Shown in pieces: positions 15,927-25,242 of a DNA stretch of 64,000 bases. The stretch is taken from the NCBI RefSeq assembly GCF_027853245.1, contig NZ_JAPTZM010000004.1; one strand, written 5' to 3'. The notes under the pieces were generated by a model. It saw only the letters and a program-made list of their open reading frames with translations, made no database searches and was not told the origin of the DNA. The DNA comes from Atlantibacter subterraneus. Its GTDB lineage: Bacteria > Pseudomonadota > Gammaproteobacteria > Enterobacterales > Enterobacteriaceae. Each line of letters starts with the position of its first letter. The stretch's first letter is position 1. A program made the position numbers and the translations under genes.

Positions 15927-16427
15927 ATGGCAAATGATATCTTTGCAGGGCTATACGCAGATATTTTTGTATCAAGCTCTATCGACAATCAAAACATTAA
16001 CGGGCCGGATTTCACCAGGATTTTAGAACTCTCTGTATGGCCTGAAACCGGGATCGAACGAGCATCAATTGAAGTGCCGAACTTTTCCAGCCCGATTTCC
16101 CGAAAGCTGGTAGGTCGCGCAAGTATTCCTGATGTGGCGTTTTCGGTGAACTACATTCCGAATGAATCCACTCATGAATCATTGCGGGCGATGGCTGAAA
16201 GCGGCTCACGTGGTCAGTTCAAGATCGTTTACTGGACTGATGAAACCCGCACTGTTGGCATGGCTAAGGTTTTCAACGGCTTTATTACCAGTTCCGGTTT
16301 CACTGGCGGCTCTGATTCTGCTGTAACCCTGAACTTTACCCTTACAGTTGATAAACAGGTTACTACTGGAGTGATTGATAACACCTCCTCCGGTGGCGGC
16401 TCCGGTGGCACGGGTTCAAACGCGTAA
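15927..16427 (+). CDS. Major tail tube protein
   Basis: The 166-aa product has a tail-tube fold pattern: a strand-rich core (residues about 25-145) and a flexible glycine/serine tail (SSGGGSGGTGSNA). It precedes the two tail chaperones and the tape measure, as V does in lambda (V-G-T-H). It is similar to the N-terminal domain of the 548-aa protein at 10560. A strong AAAGG ribosome site and a terminator right after the stop suggest high expression. Confidence 0.85.
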   Translation: MANDIFAGLYADIFVSSSIDNQNINGPDFTRILELSVWPETGIERASIEVPNFSSPISRKLVGRASIPDVAFSVNYIPNESTHESLRAMAESGSRGQFKIVYWTDETRTVGMAKVFNGFITSSGFTGGSDSAVTLNFTLTVDKQVTTGVIDNTSSGGGSGGTGSNA

Positions 16428-16433
16428 TTTAAT

Positions 16434-16459
16434 AGCGCTGCTTCGGTAGCGCTTTTTTT
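16434..16459 (+). terminator. Intrinsic terminator with TTCG loop after the tail tube gene
   Basis: AGCGCTGC and GTAGCGCT-type arms form an 8-bp stem closed by a TTCG tetraloop (16442-16445), followed by seven Ts. It starts 7 bases after the tube stop. Confidence 0.9.
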
Positions 16460-16502
16460 ATCTCTAAATAAAAGTAACTTCAACGAATAACGAGAATTCA
16501 AA

Positions 16503-16841
16503 ATGAACACAGATAAAATGATGCTGGATTTATGTCCTCCTCGTAAATCCATTACTATGGGTGAACATACTTTTTATGCACGTCCGATGATGATGAAAGA
16601 ATATATTGATCACATCACTAACCCGAACAAAGAAGACCGTGACGAAGTCACTATTTTACGCTGCATTATTGACGAAAACGGAAACCCGGTATTCACCGAT
16701 ATCGAACAGATTAAACGCCTTTACACTGTTGCCCGCTCGAATCTTATCAGCCTTATTTCTGAAGTATCTATTGTAATGGATCTGGTTGAATTCGAAAAAA
16801 AGTCCGAAGCAACCCCTTCCTTAGTTTTAAATATCGTCTGA
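16503..16841 (+). CDS. Tail assembly chaperone, gpG-like
   Basis: The 112-aa protein lies between tube and tape measure genes, where gpG lies in lambda. It is mixed alpha/beta and ends SLVLNIV before the stop at 16839. TTTAAAT at 16826-16832 is in the right register for -1 slippage into the next frame, which would give a G-T fusion of about 236 aa. TAAATA stands at 16465-16470, but no clear hairpin is seen. It would bind the tape measure and recruit tube subunits. Confidence 0.78.
   Translation: MNTDKMMLDLCPPRKSITMGEHTFYARPMMMKEYIDHITNPNKEDRDEVTILRCIIDENGNPVFTDIEQIKRLYTVARSNLISLISEVSIVMDLVEFEKKSEATPSLVLNIV
16826..16832 (+). other. Candidate -1 frameshift site TTTAAAT
   Basis: The heptamer reads T TTA AAT in the frame of the upstream gene, the X XXY YYZ form. 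After slippage the reading continues TAT CGT CTG ATG in the frame of the downstream gene with no stop. Three sense codons separate it from the upstream stop (AAT ATC GTC TGA). Confidence 0.65.
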
Positions 16842-17212
16842 TGCTTCGCAAGGGATTGACTTTCGAAGAACAGATGAATCTTGATCTGGTTACTTTTTTC
16901 GAACTTCATATATTCGATCAGTATATTGAACCGCAATCACCTGTTGTCATTGATACATATTTTGCACTGTTGCAGGATGCCATTTACCGATCATCCGGGA
17001 ACATGACTAAGCAGGGTTTGAAATCAATGAAAGTAAGTGATTTCCGGCTTATTCCAGTTGACCGGATTTTTAAAACCCAGGAAGAAATTGAAGAAATTAA
17101 CAAGACAAAAACGATGAAACATATGGCTGGTATTTTAGCGGGTATTTCGGATCAAGACCGTCAAAAACTGGAAGCCTTAACCAAAAAGAAAGGGGTTGTG
17201 AATGGCAAATAA
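16841..17212 (+). CDS. Tail assembly chaperone, T-domain-like
   Basis: The frame starts with ATG overlapping the upstream stop (TGATG) and gives 123 aa. It is helix-rich, with FEEQMNLDLVTFFELHIFDQ near the start. In lambda the T part is made only as a G-T fusion by -1 frameshift, and the candidate slippery site at 16826 suggests the same here; separate initiation by coupling is the alternative. The last 11 bases overlap the tape measure gene. Confidence 0.75.
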   Translation: MLRKGLTFEEQMNLDLVTFFELHIFDQYIEPQSPVVIDTYFALLQDAIYRSSGNMTKQGLKSMKVSDFRLIPVDRIFKTQEEIEEINKTKTMKHMAGILAGISDQDRQKLEALTKKKGVVNGK

Positions 17213-19337
17213 TAACAATCACAATATTAATATCAACGCTAATATTTCCGGTCTTGCAGATGGTGTTAACGGTGCGGAGCGATTATTAGATAGCCTGGCT
17301 AATCAGGCTACGGATCTGAACGGTGTCCTGGGTTCGCTCGGTCGGGGCATCAGTAGCGCCGGGGGACTTTCTCCGGCGTTCAGGCTGCTGGGGGGTTCGC
17401 TGGGGGTTGCTGCTGCCGGTATCACAGCATTAATGGCTTCAGCACAGAAAGCGAGTGAGATCGATCAGTTAGCCCAGACAGCACGAATGACTTCGGACAC
17501 GCTCCAACAGCTAAAAGCTGAATTCGCTGCTACCGGGATGGAAATGTCTAATTTCGCAGACATGAACAAAGATGCCCTGAAAAACTTCGGTGCGGCGGTT
17601 CGTGCTGGTGGTGGTATTGCTGACGAACTGAAGAAATACGGCTTAAAACTTGAAGACTTCACCGCGCATATTGCAGGTGCAAACGGTGGTATCAACGCAA
17701 CGATTAGCCTGTTTTACAAGATGCGTGAAGCGGGTGCATCCATATCCGAAATTAGTGCTTCAATGGAAGCGTTAGCGGGCGGTTCGTCTGAAATGATTTC
17801 TCATTTGCAGAACTACCAGACTGACCAGGAAGCGATGAACGCAGTAGGTAAACAATCGGTAAGCGTTACTGAAGATTCAATTAAGGCTTTCAGGGAACTG
17901 GGAACGCGCCTTAGTGAATTCCAGGATGCATCATCTTCCGCTCTGGCTAACGGGCTGGCCCCCTTCGCCCAGAAGATGTCCGACTTATACGACTGGTGCA
18001 AAAAGGTTAAAGGCGAACTTGCTGAAGTAAGCAAAAAGATGGGTGGTCCGGTGCTGGGTGCTTCTGGTATGAGTCGGGGCCAGCAACAGCAGGGCTTTGG
18101 ACACATATCAAAAGAGCAATTAGCCGAACAGAAGTATCAGAAAGACGTTGCGGCAGCGCGGGAAAAGGCTGAAAAGAACTTTCAGCAAAACCAGAAAGAC
18201 ATTGCCGCACGTAAAGAAGCCGAAGCCGAAGCCAAACGAATTAACGATGAGATCGCCAGGGTTAACGCTGAAAAAGCGGCTGCGGAAAAGGAAAAAGCTG
18301 ATAAGGCTGCAAAAGCGGCAGCGGACAAGGCAGCGCGTGAAGCGAAAGCGGCGGCTGATAAAGCCCAACGTGAGGAAGAACAGCGTCAGAAAGAGTATGA
18401 GCAATGGAAAAAATCATCATTTGATGCATTAAACAAACTCACCATTGATTCGTATTCCTCGCAGGCCGCGACCATTTCCAGCGCACAATCTAAATTACAG
18501 GAATCCTTCAAATCACTGGATGATTTGTATGAACAGAACCTGATTTCCGAAGATGCCTATCATCAGAGAAAGGCGACATTACAGGATGCCTACGCTGAAA
18601 ACTTTGGTTCTTTCGTGCTGGGTATGAACCTTGAAGATATTGAAAAGGTTCAGGAGGCGTCTGAACAGGCATACACCAGAGATCTCGAAAACCTTCAGAA
18701 TTCATACGAGCAAAAACTTATCGCGGTCGAAGAATTTGAAAGCAGAAAGCAGGCGATTATCAGCGCCCATGCTGAACGCGAACGCGAAATAGATAAAGCG
18801 ACAAACGCCGCTAAGGTTCAGCAGTACAGCGATTACATGATGGCGGCGGGTGGAATGCTTGATGCTTTCGGCGGGCAGTCAAAAAAAGCTGCTTTAGCTT
18901 CGTTTGCCCTTCAAAAAGGGGCAGCAATAGCCGAGGCGACTATGGCGGCGTACACAGCATATGCTGACGGCGTTTCTAAAGGCGGTTGGGCTGGGTTCCT
19001 GCTTGCTGGTTCCAAAATGGCTGCGGCACTCCAACAGGTAGCGAGTATCAAATCGACCAAACTTGCAGGGATGGCACACGATGGTATTGATAACGTTCCC
19101 AGAGAAGGCACCTGGTTACTGGATCGGGGTGAACGTGTGGTGGATAAACGCACAAACGCCGATTTGAAGACGTTCCTTAATGATTCTGAAGGTAGCGGCC
19201 AGCCAATAACGATCAACGCGCCCCTGAATATTTCGGGTAACGTGAACTCGTCTGACCGTATGGTAATGGAAGCCCTTAAAAAACATCCCCAGGAGATCAG
19301 GCGGCTGGTTGATGAGGCAACAAGGCGATCAATGTAA
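17202..19337 (+). CDS. Tape measure protein
   Basis: The 711-aa product follows the chaperones and is built as tape measures are: an N-terminal segment with two Gly/Ala-rich hydrophobic stretches (about residues 45-80), a long Lys/Ala/Glu coiled coil (about 310-400), and a C-terminal hydrophobic part (YSDYMMAAGGMLDAFGG, about 545-625). It sets tail length and is ejected with the DNA. At 711 residues it predicts a tail somewhat shorter than lambda's (gpH 853 aa). It starts 11 bases inside the previous gene, so translation is coupled. Confidence 0.9.
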   Translation: MANNNNHNININANISGLADGVNGAERLLDSLANQATDLNGVLGSLGRGISSAGGLSPAFRLLGGSLGVAAAGITALMASAQKASEIDQLAQTARMTSDTLQQLKAEFAATGMEMSNFADMNKDALKNFGAAVRAGGGIADELKKYGLKLEDFTAHIAGANGGINATISLFYKMREAGASISEISASMEALAGGSSEMISHLQNYQTDQEAMNAVGKQSVSVTEDSIKAFRELGTRLSEFQDASSSALANGLAPFAQKMSDLYDWCKKVKGELAEVSKKMGGPVLGASGMSRGQQQQGFGHISKEQLAEQKYQKDVAAAREKAEKNFQQNQKDIAARKEAEAEAKRINDEIARVNAEKAAAEKEKADKAAKAAADKAAREAKAAADKAQREEEQRQKEYEQWKKSSFDALNKLTIDSYSSQAATISSAQSKLQESFKSLDDLYEQNLISEDAYHQRKATLQDAYAENFGSFVLGMNLEDIEKVQEASEQAYTRDLENLQNSYEQKLIAVEEFESRKQAIISAHAEREREIDKATNAAKVQQYSDYMMAAGGMLDAFGGQSKKAALASFALQKGAAIAEATMAAYTAYADGVSKGGWAGFLLAGSKMAAALQQVASIKSTKLAGMAHDGIDNVPREGTWLLDRGERVVDKRTNADLKTFLNDSEGSGQPITINAPLNISGNVNSSDRMVMEALKKHPQEIRRLVDEATRRSM

Positions 19338-19370
19338 GTCCCTAAATACGGGTAAATACACAGGGGCTTA
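19335..19370 (+). promoter_or_regulatory. Two TAAATA motifs within a hairpin before the M-like gene
   Basis: TAAGTCCCT (19335-19343) pairs with AGGGGCTTA (19362-19370) with one G-U pair. TAAATAC occurs twice, at 19343 and 19353, in the loop. The ribosome site AGGGG is in the 3' arm, just before ATG at 19373. Confidence 0.6.
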
Positions 19371-19372
19371 TT

Positions 19373-19939
19373 ATGTCAGTCGATATTTTCAATCATTCAA
19401 AACTTAAAATTGGGGCTTCGGTTAAATCCGTTGCCCCTTTCTTTCAGAATAAAAACGCTAACGGATCCGTTACCAGACGCTTTCCGGGCATTCAGTATTA
19501 TCAGTTAGATATGGATGTTTCCTTTCAGGCTGAGGATCAATACCTTTTTGAGCAATGGCTGGCTGAATACCGTTACGGTAAGCCATTTACCTTCTCCCTC
19601 TCCCGCTCTGTAAACATGAAATACAGAGGGAAACAGACTACCGCTATCTCCACGACCACCGCACCAACAGCCGGGGGGCGTGTCGTGGGTATGTCTGCTG
19701 AACTCGAACCGGGAACAAAGTTTAACTTTCAGAATCACCCGAAGGTTTACGAGATAGTGAATTATGACCGGGCAACCGGAACAGCAACCATTTTTCCTAA
19801 TCTGCGCCAGCAGGTGCAGGCAGGCGAAATTATCAGGTATCAAAACCCGGCATTAACGCTGATGCTGACAACCGGAACGGTAGATATCCCGCTGACCCAG
19901 ATTGTTCAACTCAAGTTAGAAACAACAGAGGCGATCTGA
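19373..19939 (+). CDS. Tail-tip protein, gpM-like
   Basis: The 188-aa protein follows the tape measure, where M lies in lambda (H-M-L-K-I-J). It is strand-rich: GIQYYQLDMDVSFQ, then YRYGKPFTFSLSRS. It likely forms part of the ring that joins tube and tip. Its stop is directly followed by the next ATG. I assign it by position; sequence motifs are not diagnostic. Confidence 0.6.
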   Translation: MSVDIFNHSKLKIGASVKSVAPFFQNKNANGSVTRRFPGIQYYQLDMDVSFQAEDQYLFEQWLAEYRYGKPFTFSLSRSVNMKYRGKQTTAISTTTAPTAGGRVVGMSAELEPGTKFNFQNHPKVYEIVNYDRATGTATIFPNLRQQVQAGEIIRYQNPALTLMLTTGTVDIPLTQIVQLKLETTEAI

Positions 19940-20593
19940 ATGGACATTATTCAATCATTTAACGCGCTGTGTAGCAATGCTGATTTTATCAGTGTATATA
20001 ACGAGCGCATGGGAACAAATCTGACCCGGCTCACCATGAAGCATGTATTTTCAACGGGCAGTCTTTATCATTGCGTCAGTATTAGATTTGGTGACGGATC
20101 CGGTGAATTGCGAATTTGTGATGGTTATCATGACATAATGTTTAATAACCAGTTGTATATTGCAAGCGGTGATTTTCTTGACGTTCAGAACAGTCCAGAA
20201 TCAAAGGAAATCAATAATAACGGGATGAGCGTTAAAATCTCTAATGTTCGCCCGGAATATATTCAGTTGATCCGTAACAAGAAATTTGACCGGGCGATCA
20301 TTACCATTTCTATGGTATTCCTCTCACCTCAAACCGGTCAGGTTCAGACTTCTTTCGGTGTGTTTCGGGGCCTGATAGATTCGTCAACCATCCGTATTGA
20401 TTACGGGCATGATGAAGAAATGACATCAGAAACTGAAATCAAAATAAATAACTTCTGGGAGGTGCTGAATAAATCCGCAAGGTATCACGCTTCTGATGGT
20501 GTTCACCGTTCTTATGCAGGTAACAGCCATGATACCTTTTTCCAGAAGATCGGGAAATGGAATTCAGAAGCAGTCTGGATGACAAAAAAATAA
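19940..20593 (+). CDS. Tail-tip protein, gpL-like
   Basis: The 217-aa product starts immediately after the previous stop. The middle (YIASGDFLDVQNSPESKEINNNGMSV) has the look of baseplate-hub proteins of the DUF2163/gpL group: strands, then a second domain (VQTSFGVFRGLIDSS). Lambda gpL carries an iron-sulphur cluster held by cysteines; only C11, C35 and C57 are present here and no C-terminal cysteine cluster is seen. Function is inferred from order. Confidence 0.55.
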   Translation: MDIIQSFNALCSNADFISVYNERMGTNLTRLTMKHVFSTGSLYHCVSIRFGDGSGELRICDGYHDIMFNNQLYIASGDFLDVQNSPESKEINNNGMSVKISNVRPEYIQLIRNKKFDRAIITISMVFLSPQTGQVQTSFGVFRGLIDSSTIRIDYGHDEEMTSETEIKINNFWEVLNKSARYHASDGVHRSYAGNSHDTFFQKIGKWNSEAVWMTKK

Positions 20594-20598
20594 CTTTA

Positions 20599-20633
20599 AT
20601 AAATACGGGTATAAACTTTTAAAGGGTATACCC
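20599..20633 (+). promoter_or_regulatory. TAAATA motif and hairpin before the K-like gene
   Basis: TAAATA (20600-20605) is followed by GGGTATA (20607-20613) and its perfect partner TATACCC (20627-20633). The 13-base loop ends with the ribosome site AAAGGG, and ATG follows the stem directly at 20634. Confidence 0.72.
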
Positions 20634-21047
20634 ATGTTTAAGAAACAAGCACAGTTAACAGATTATATTAACTCACTCATCGGCAAACCGCTTCAATACG
20701 GTATTGTTGATTGCAACATCGCAACGTTAAAAGTTGTTGATATCCTGTTTGATACCGATTACCACGATAAAATTTTCCAAAAATATACTGATGCGAAATC
20801 AGGGTATGCGCTCGCCAAAAAAGAAATCGGTTATACAAACGCGGTTGATTTCCTCAAAAAATATTACCAGGAAACCGATATCCCTTCAGATGGTGGATTA
20901 ACCATAAAAAAAATCAAAGCCGGACGCCTGAACGAATATCACATTGGAATTGTTTATTCCGGTTTCGTTCTTGCGCTTAAGGATGGTGTATTTCAGATGG
21001 TTCCATTATTTGATACCGAATACGATCTATTATTGGGGGTGAAATAA
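20634..21047 (+). CDS. Tail-tip peptidase-like protein, gpK region
   Basis: The 137-aa protein has YGIVDCNIATLKVVD near residue 22-36 and EYHIGIVYSG near residue 101-110, a Cys then His arrangement like NlpC/P60-type proteins that precede J in siphophages. The second His/polar triad residue is not obvious, so activity is uncertain. It would cut peptidoglycan locally or serve as a tip scaffold. Its stop overlaps the J-like start (TAATG). Confidence 0.6.
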   Translation: MFKKQAQLTDYINSLIGKPLQYGIVDCNIATLKVVDILFDTDYHDKIFQKYTDAKSGYALAKKEIGYTNAVDFLKKYYQETDIPSDGGLTIKKIKAGRLNEYHIGIVYSGFVLALKDGVFQMVPLFDTEYDLLLGVK

Positions 21048-24000
21048 TGCCACCAGTAATAATTGCGGCTGCGGTTGCGGCTGCTTCCGCTGCTGCGGCT
21101 GCGTCAATGGCTGCGCTTGCTACTACTGCAATTGTGGCAATTGCTGTTGCTGCGGCTGCTGTGACTGCCCTGGTAACGTATCAGGCTATGAAGCAGACCG
21201 TTCCCAAATTTAATTCACCTGATTCCGCTTCAACAATCGGAACAAGCACCGATCCGAAATCGGTAGTTCCTGTTGTGTATGGGAATTCCCGCGTAGGCGC
21301 AATTTGCGTTTACAAGGACGTAAAAGGAACCGGGAAAGTTAACGATGATATGTATCTGGTTTCCATTTATGCGGTTGCATTGGGCCAGATTGATTCCTTT
21401 AAAAACCTGTACCTGGACAACAAAAAAATCCTTGCTGATGGTGTTTACCGCGACGGTGTGGTCGCTTCTAATAACATTATTTCGCAATACCGTGACGTTG
21501 TTCAGGTTGAATTCAGTGTTGGTTCTCAGAACGGAAGACACTTAACCCTTGCTTCAAAATATCTCGGCGCGGATAAATGGCCTTCAACTAATACAGGTAA
21601 CGGCATCGCAACAATGTGTGTTGTCCTGAAGAAAACCCAGGATGCGCTAACTTCGGGTGTGGATATCCTCCAGCCTAATTCACAGGTTGCGGTTGATCTA
21701 TCGGGAACACTTATCACAGATTTAACCGATGGGTCACGTTGGGCTTCAACTAACGGCGCTTCACAAGCTGTGGACTACCTGACCAATACTAATTATGGTT
21801 TAGGTGTTCCGCTTGAAAATATCGATCTGGATTCGTTTAAAGCTGTTGCTGTTCAGACGAATAATTTTTATTCGCATGGTTCAACCGACCCGAACAGTTC
21901 TTTTAAAAGTAACTTATCCGATCTCTGTTTAGGTTTCGGCGGGGTAATCTTTGAATCGTTCGGAAAACTGGTTTGTAAATTAGATGGCCCGGACGTTGTA
22001 AAATATTCATTTGATGAATCTAATATTCTGGCTACCAGCGTTGAATATACCGATGGTTCCACCACGGATTACTTCAACACTCTGAACGTTGCGTTTAACG
22101 ATCCGAACGCTGATTATGCACAAAACATTTTGCGATACCCTTCTGATCCAAATAACGACCCGGTAATTGCAAAAGATGGTCGTATTATAGCAAAAGATGT
22201 TACATATCGGTTTGTTAAAGACACAGCTCAACTTGATAAATTATCCAGCATCGAGCGCAATAAATGCAAGCTAACCCAAACGCTTTCTTTTGCTACCGCT
22301 GACGCTTATACACTTCAGGTATGGGACGTGATTAAATTCAGCAATGAGGAATTGCAGTTGAAAGATGCCCTGTTCCGTGTTACTTCAATTACCAGAACAA
22401 TGGAATCCGGTATGGTTGGTTCAATTCAGGTAACAGCGGTTGAATATAATTCACAGATTTATACTGATATGGATTACGCGGTTAAACCGGATAATACAGG
22501 ATCAAGTATTTCATCAAGCCTGAAAACGCCTTATAACTTCAAAGCTATGGCGACGGGTGAAACGGTCTACGGTAAAAATGTTCTGCTTACCTGGGATTGT
22601 GATCATGATTTTAACCGTTATCAGTTCTTTATCCAGTATAAAGAATCCGGTTCGAATTACTGGATTAGTATCGGTTCGACATCACAGTATAGTTTTACCA
22701 TTACCGGGCTGAAGACAGGGACGAATTATGATTACCGTATTTGCGCTGCGGGCTTATTCTATCAGTCCGATTGGGTAACGCTGATTAACCAGAATCCTGA
22801 CGTGACATACGCCCTGCCCGCGCCAGTCGTCAAACTGCGTAACGCAACCACCACTGGCGGATTAATTACTACAGACACCGATTTCTTTTTTGAATGGGAC
22901 GATCAGTCAAAACTGGACGTTGATGTTAACGGGGTGAAGCGAAAATTTGTTGATGTGTTCGACCGCTACCAGATTCGTGTCACAACTAATAACACCACGT
23001 ATACCTATTTCACGCGTAATCTCTCCTGGGATTACACGTTCGCGATGAACCAGAGCAACATCCTTTCACGTGAAATTAAGGTAGGCGTCAGCGCTATTGG
23101 CTTTGGCGGAATGAAGTCAACTGAAACGGTATTAACGGTTAAGAACGAACAGCATAAAGCCCTGAAGGGTTTTGTTGCCTCTGCGGGTTACGGCGCTATC
23201 TTCACTCAGTGGACTGATTCAACCGAACCAGACTATGCCGGGGTGATTATTCAGACGGCAACGGATACCAACTTTACCCAGAATCTCAGGATCCACCAGG
23301 CCAGAAACGCCATTGAACTGGCAACAATTAATTTGCCGGACGGGGCTTATTATGTCCGGGGGGCCGGGTTCGATATGTTCGGCATTGACGGGGTGATTTA
23401 CGGTGCGGCGCAGTATGTTGATCTTCAGTCGCGTGTTGAATGGACATCACAGGACAAGGAAGCACTCGAAGATTTCCTTAACCTTGATCCAAAATTTGAG
23501 GATATGGCAGAGAAGACCTTACAGCAGGCTAATGATGCTTTACAGGCGGAAATCGACATACTAAAAACCAGTATTACTAACGACTACCAACGGGACATTG
23601 CCGCCAGCGTGACCGACCTGAAAACCATTGTTCAGGACGGTGATGCCGTGGTTACATCAAAACTTGATCAGGTGAAGACCGACGCCGCAAACGGACTATC
23701 CAGCGCGATTACTAATCTGACCAAAGCGATTAGTGATGGTGATAAAGCGCAGGGAACAGCCCTACAGACGGTTAAGTCGGGCCTTGAAGGTAAGATTACC
23801 GCTGAAGTGAACACACTCAACCAGACGATTACCACGAAGGATACCGCGCAGAGCACAGCCCTACAGCAAGTTAAATCAAACGTTGAAGGTCAGATCGCCA
23901 CGGTAACGCAACAATCCAAAACGCTGGTTGATAACCTGACCAATAAGGTTAACGCAAACTACACGCTGAAGCTTGATGCAAACGGTGTTGTAACGGGTAT

Positions 24001-24886
24001 GCAACTGATCGCGGATTCTGCATCAGGTAAAAGCGCTGTTTATTTCAACGCGAAAGAATTCATGGTGATATCCGATGCGACAAACACGGCAGCGCCTGTA
24101 ATTCCCTTCGCGGTTCAGAATAACAAAGTGTTTATCAATTCGGCGGTCATTGCGGACGGTTCTATCGGTAACGCGAAAATTGGCAACGCGGCGATTGATA
24201 CCGCGAAAATTGTTGATGGCTCCATTACCGCCGCGAAAATCGGTAACGCCCAGATTGGCAGTGCCCAGATCGCTAACCAGATTAACTCCAACACCTGGGA
24301 CGGCACAGGTAATACAGGCTGGGGCATTTTCAAAGATGGTCGTGCTTATTTCAATAATATCTTTGCTCGCGGACATATTGAAGCGGCTTCAGGTAGCTTT
24401 ACGGGGAACGTCAACGCCAACAGTGGCTACTTTGCTGGTGAGTTACGCGCAGGTTCAGGTTACATGAACAACATCGAAATCGGGGCGAACTGTAGAATCC
24501 ACGGAACGTTAACAGCGAACCAGATTGAAGGTGACGTTACTAAAGGCTACTCGTTAACCAACGGTGTGGTTAATACGATCCCTCCAATGCCGTTTAACCG
24601 GATGGTGTCGATACCGGCGATAATCACAACCGCAACAGGCCGAACCACTGGTGAGCATGATTTCGCAGCATCATCAGCCTTGACGTTGTACGTAAACGGC
24701 GTTGCGGTAGCAACAGCGGTTGCGCATTCGTCCAGTTCTCAGACTGTAACGGGGGTTGCTCAGTACAGTTTTGAGTTACCGGCGGGCCAGTCTGCAACAC
24801 TTCGTGTAAGTGGAAGCAGTACAGGCGCAAATGGTGCTTCAAACGCATTTACCGGTTCAGTTACGGCGTTAGTGTTTAAGAACTGA
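21047..24886 (+). CDS. Tail-tip protein, J-like
   Basis: The 1,279-aa protein starts with a long Ala/Val-rich hydrophobic segment (residues 1-50), then a J-type hub domain (VVPVVYGNSRVGAICVYKD; FNTLNVAFNDPN). A fibronectin-like domain lies near 495-590 (VLLTWDCDHDFNRYQFFIQY). A helix-rich coiled part (about 810-970) precedes a DUF1983-like domain (LKLDANGVVTGMQLIAD). Repeats of the type IGNAKIGNAAIDTAKI lie near 1045-1085. The C-terminus is a small strand-rich domain. J determines receptor binding in lambda. The last of the plus-strand virion genes before the lysis region. Confidence 0.9.
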   Translation: MPPVIIAAAVAAASAAAAASMAALATTAIVAIAVAAAAVTALVTYQAMKQTVPKFNSPDSASTIGTSTDPKSVVPVVYGNSRVGAICVYKDVKGTGKVNDDMYLVSIYAVALGQIDSFKNLYLDNKKILADGVYRDGVVASNNIISQYRDVVQVEFSVGSQNGRHLTLASKYLGADKWPSTNTGNGIATMCVVLKKTQDALTSGVDILQPNSQVAVDLSGTLITDLTDGSRWASTNGASQAVDYLTNTNYGLGVPLENIDLDSFKAVAVQTNNFYSHGSTDPNSSFKSNLSDLCLGFGGVIFESFGKLVCKLDGPDVVKYSFDESNILATSVEYTDGSTTDYFNTLNVAFNDPNADYAQNILRYPSDPNNDPVIAKDGRIIAKDVTYRFVKDTAQLDKLSSIERNKCKLTQTLSFATADAYTLQVWDVIKFSNEELQLKDALFRVTSITRTMESGMVGSIQVTAVEYNSQIYTDMDYAVKPDNTGSSISSSLKTPYNFKAMATGETVYGKNVLLTWDCDHDFNRYQFFIQYKESGSNYWISIGSTSQYSFTITGLKTGTNYDYRICAAGLFYQSDWVTLINQNPDVTYALPAPVVKLRNATTTGGLITTDTDFFFEWDDQSKLDVDVNGVKRKFVDVFDRYQIRVTTNNTTYTYFTRNLSWDYTFAMNQSNILSREIKVGVSAIGFGGMKSTETVLTVKNEQHKALKGFVASAGYGAIFTQWTDSTEPDYAGVIIQTATDTNFTQNLRIHQARNAIELATINLPDGAYYVRGAGFDMFGIDGVIYGAAQYVDLQSRVEWTSQDKEALEDFLNLDPKFEDMAEKTLQQANDALQAEIDILKTSITNDYQRDIAASVTDLKTIVQDGDAVVTSKLDQVKTDAANGLSSAITNLTKAISDGDKAQGTALQTVKSGLEGKITAEVNTLNQTITTKDTAQSTALQQVKSNVEGQIATVTQQSKTLVDNLTNKVNANYTLKLDANGVVTGMQLIADSASGKSAVYFNAKEFMVISDATNTAAPVIPFAVQNNKVFINSAVIADGSIGNAKIGNAAIDTAKIVDGSITAAKIGNAQIGSAQIANQINSNTWDGTGNTGWGIFKDGRAYFNNIFARGHIEAASGSFTGNVNANSGYFAGELRAGSGYMNNIEIGANCRIHGTLTANQIEGDVTKGYSLTNGVVNTIPPMPFNRMVSIPAIITTATGRTTGEHDFAASSALTLYVNGVAVATAVAHSSSSQTVTGVAQYSFELPAGQSATLRVSGSSTGANGASNAFTGSVTALVFKN

Positions 24887-24932
24887 TAAATAAAGCCCCT
24901 TAAATAAAGATGCAATTTAACTTTTAAGGGGC
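24887..24932 (+). promoter_or_regulatory. TAAATA motif and hairpin before the lysis region
   Basis: TAAATA (24887-24892) stands before GCCCCTTAAA (24895-24904), which pairs perfectly with TTTAAGGGGC (24923-24932). A second TAAATA (24901-24906) overlaps the 5' arm. The ribosome-site-like AAGGGG is in the 3' arm; ATG is at 24940. No T-run follows, so it is not a simple terminator. Confidence 0.68.
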
Positions 24933-24939
24933 ATTAATT

Positions 24940-25242
24940 ATGCTTGAATTTGACATTTACGCGGCTACCGGGGCCGGGGCTGCGGTTATCGGCGCACTGT
25001 GGAAACTTTTTCACAGTATTTCTCATACCCGAACAAAACACGAGCAACGTTTATCTTTAATTGAATCGACGAATTCACTTCAGGAATTAAAGATTGATAC
25101 TCTTGAAAAGAAACAAGGAACAACGGAGAACCGAATTGAAAAAATTGATGAAACCATTAATGGTATCCGTCGTGATATTACGGAGATCCTTACCATCCTG
25201 AAAGGACGTGCAAATGAGAAAAATAAAAACATGGATAATTAG
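24940..25242 (+). CDS. Coiled-coil membrane-linked protein of the lysis region (XhlA-like)
   Basis: The 100-aa protein has an N-terminal hydrophobic stretch (ATGAGAAVIGALWKLFHSI) followed by a long charged coiled coil with repeated Lys/Glu heptads. This layout resembles hemolysin XhlA-type phage proteins, though XhlA has its membrane segment at the other end. It may be a holin accessory or spanin-like part. The small hydrophobic gene at 25214 begins inside its 3' end. Confidence 0.5.
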   Translation: MLEFDIYAATGAGAAVIGALWKLFHSISHTRTKHEQRLSLIESTNSLQELKIDTLEKKQGTTENRIEKIDETINGIRRDITEILTILKGRANEKNKNMDN

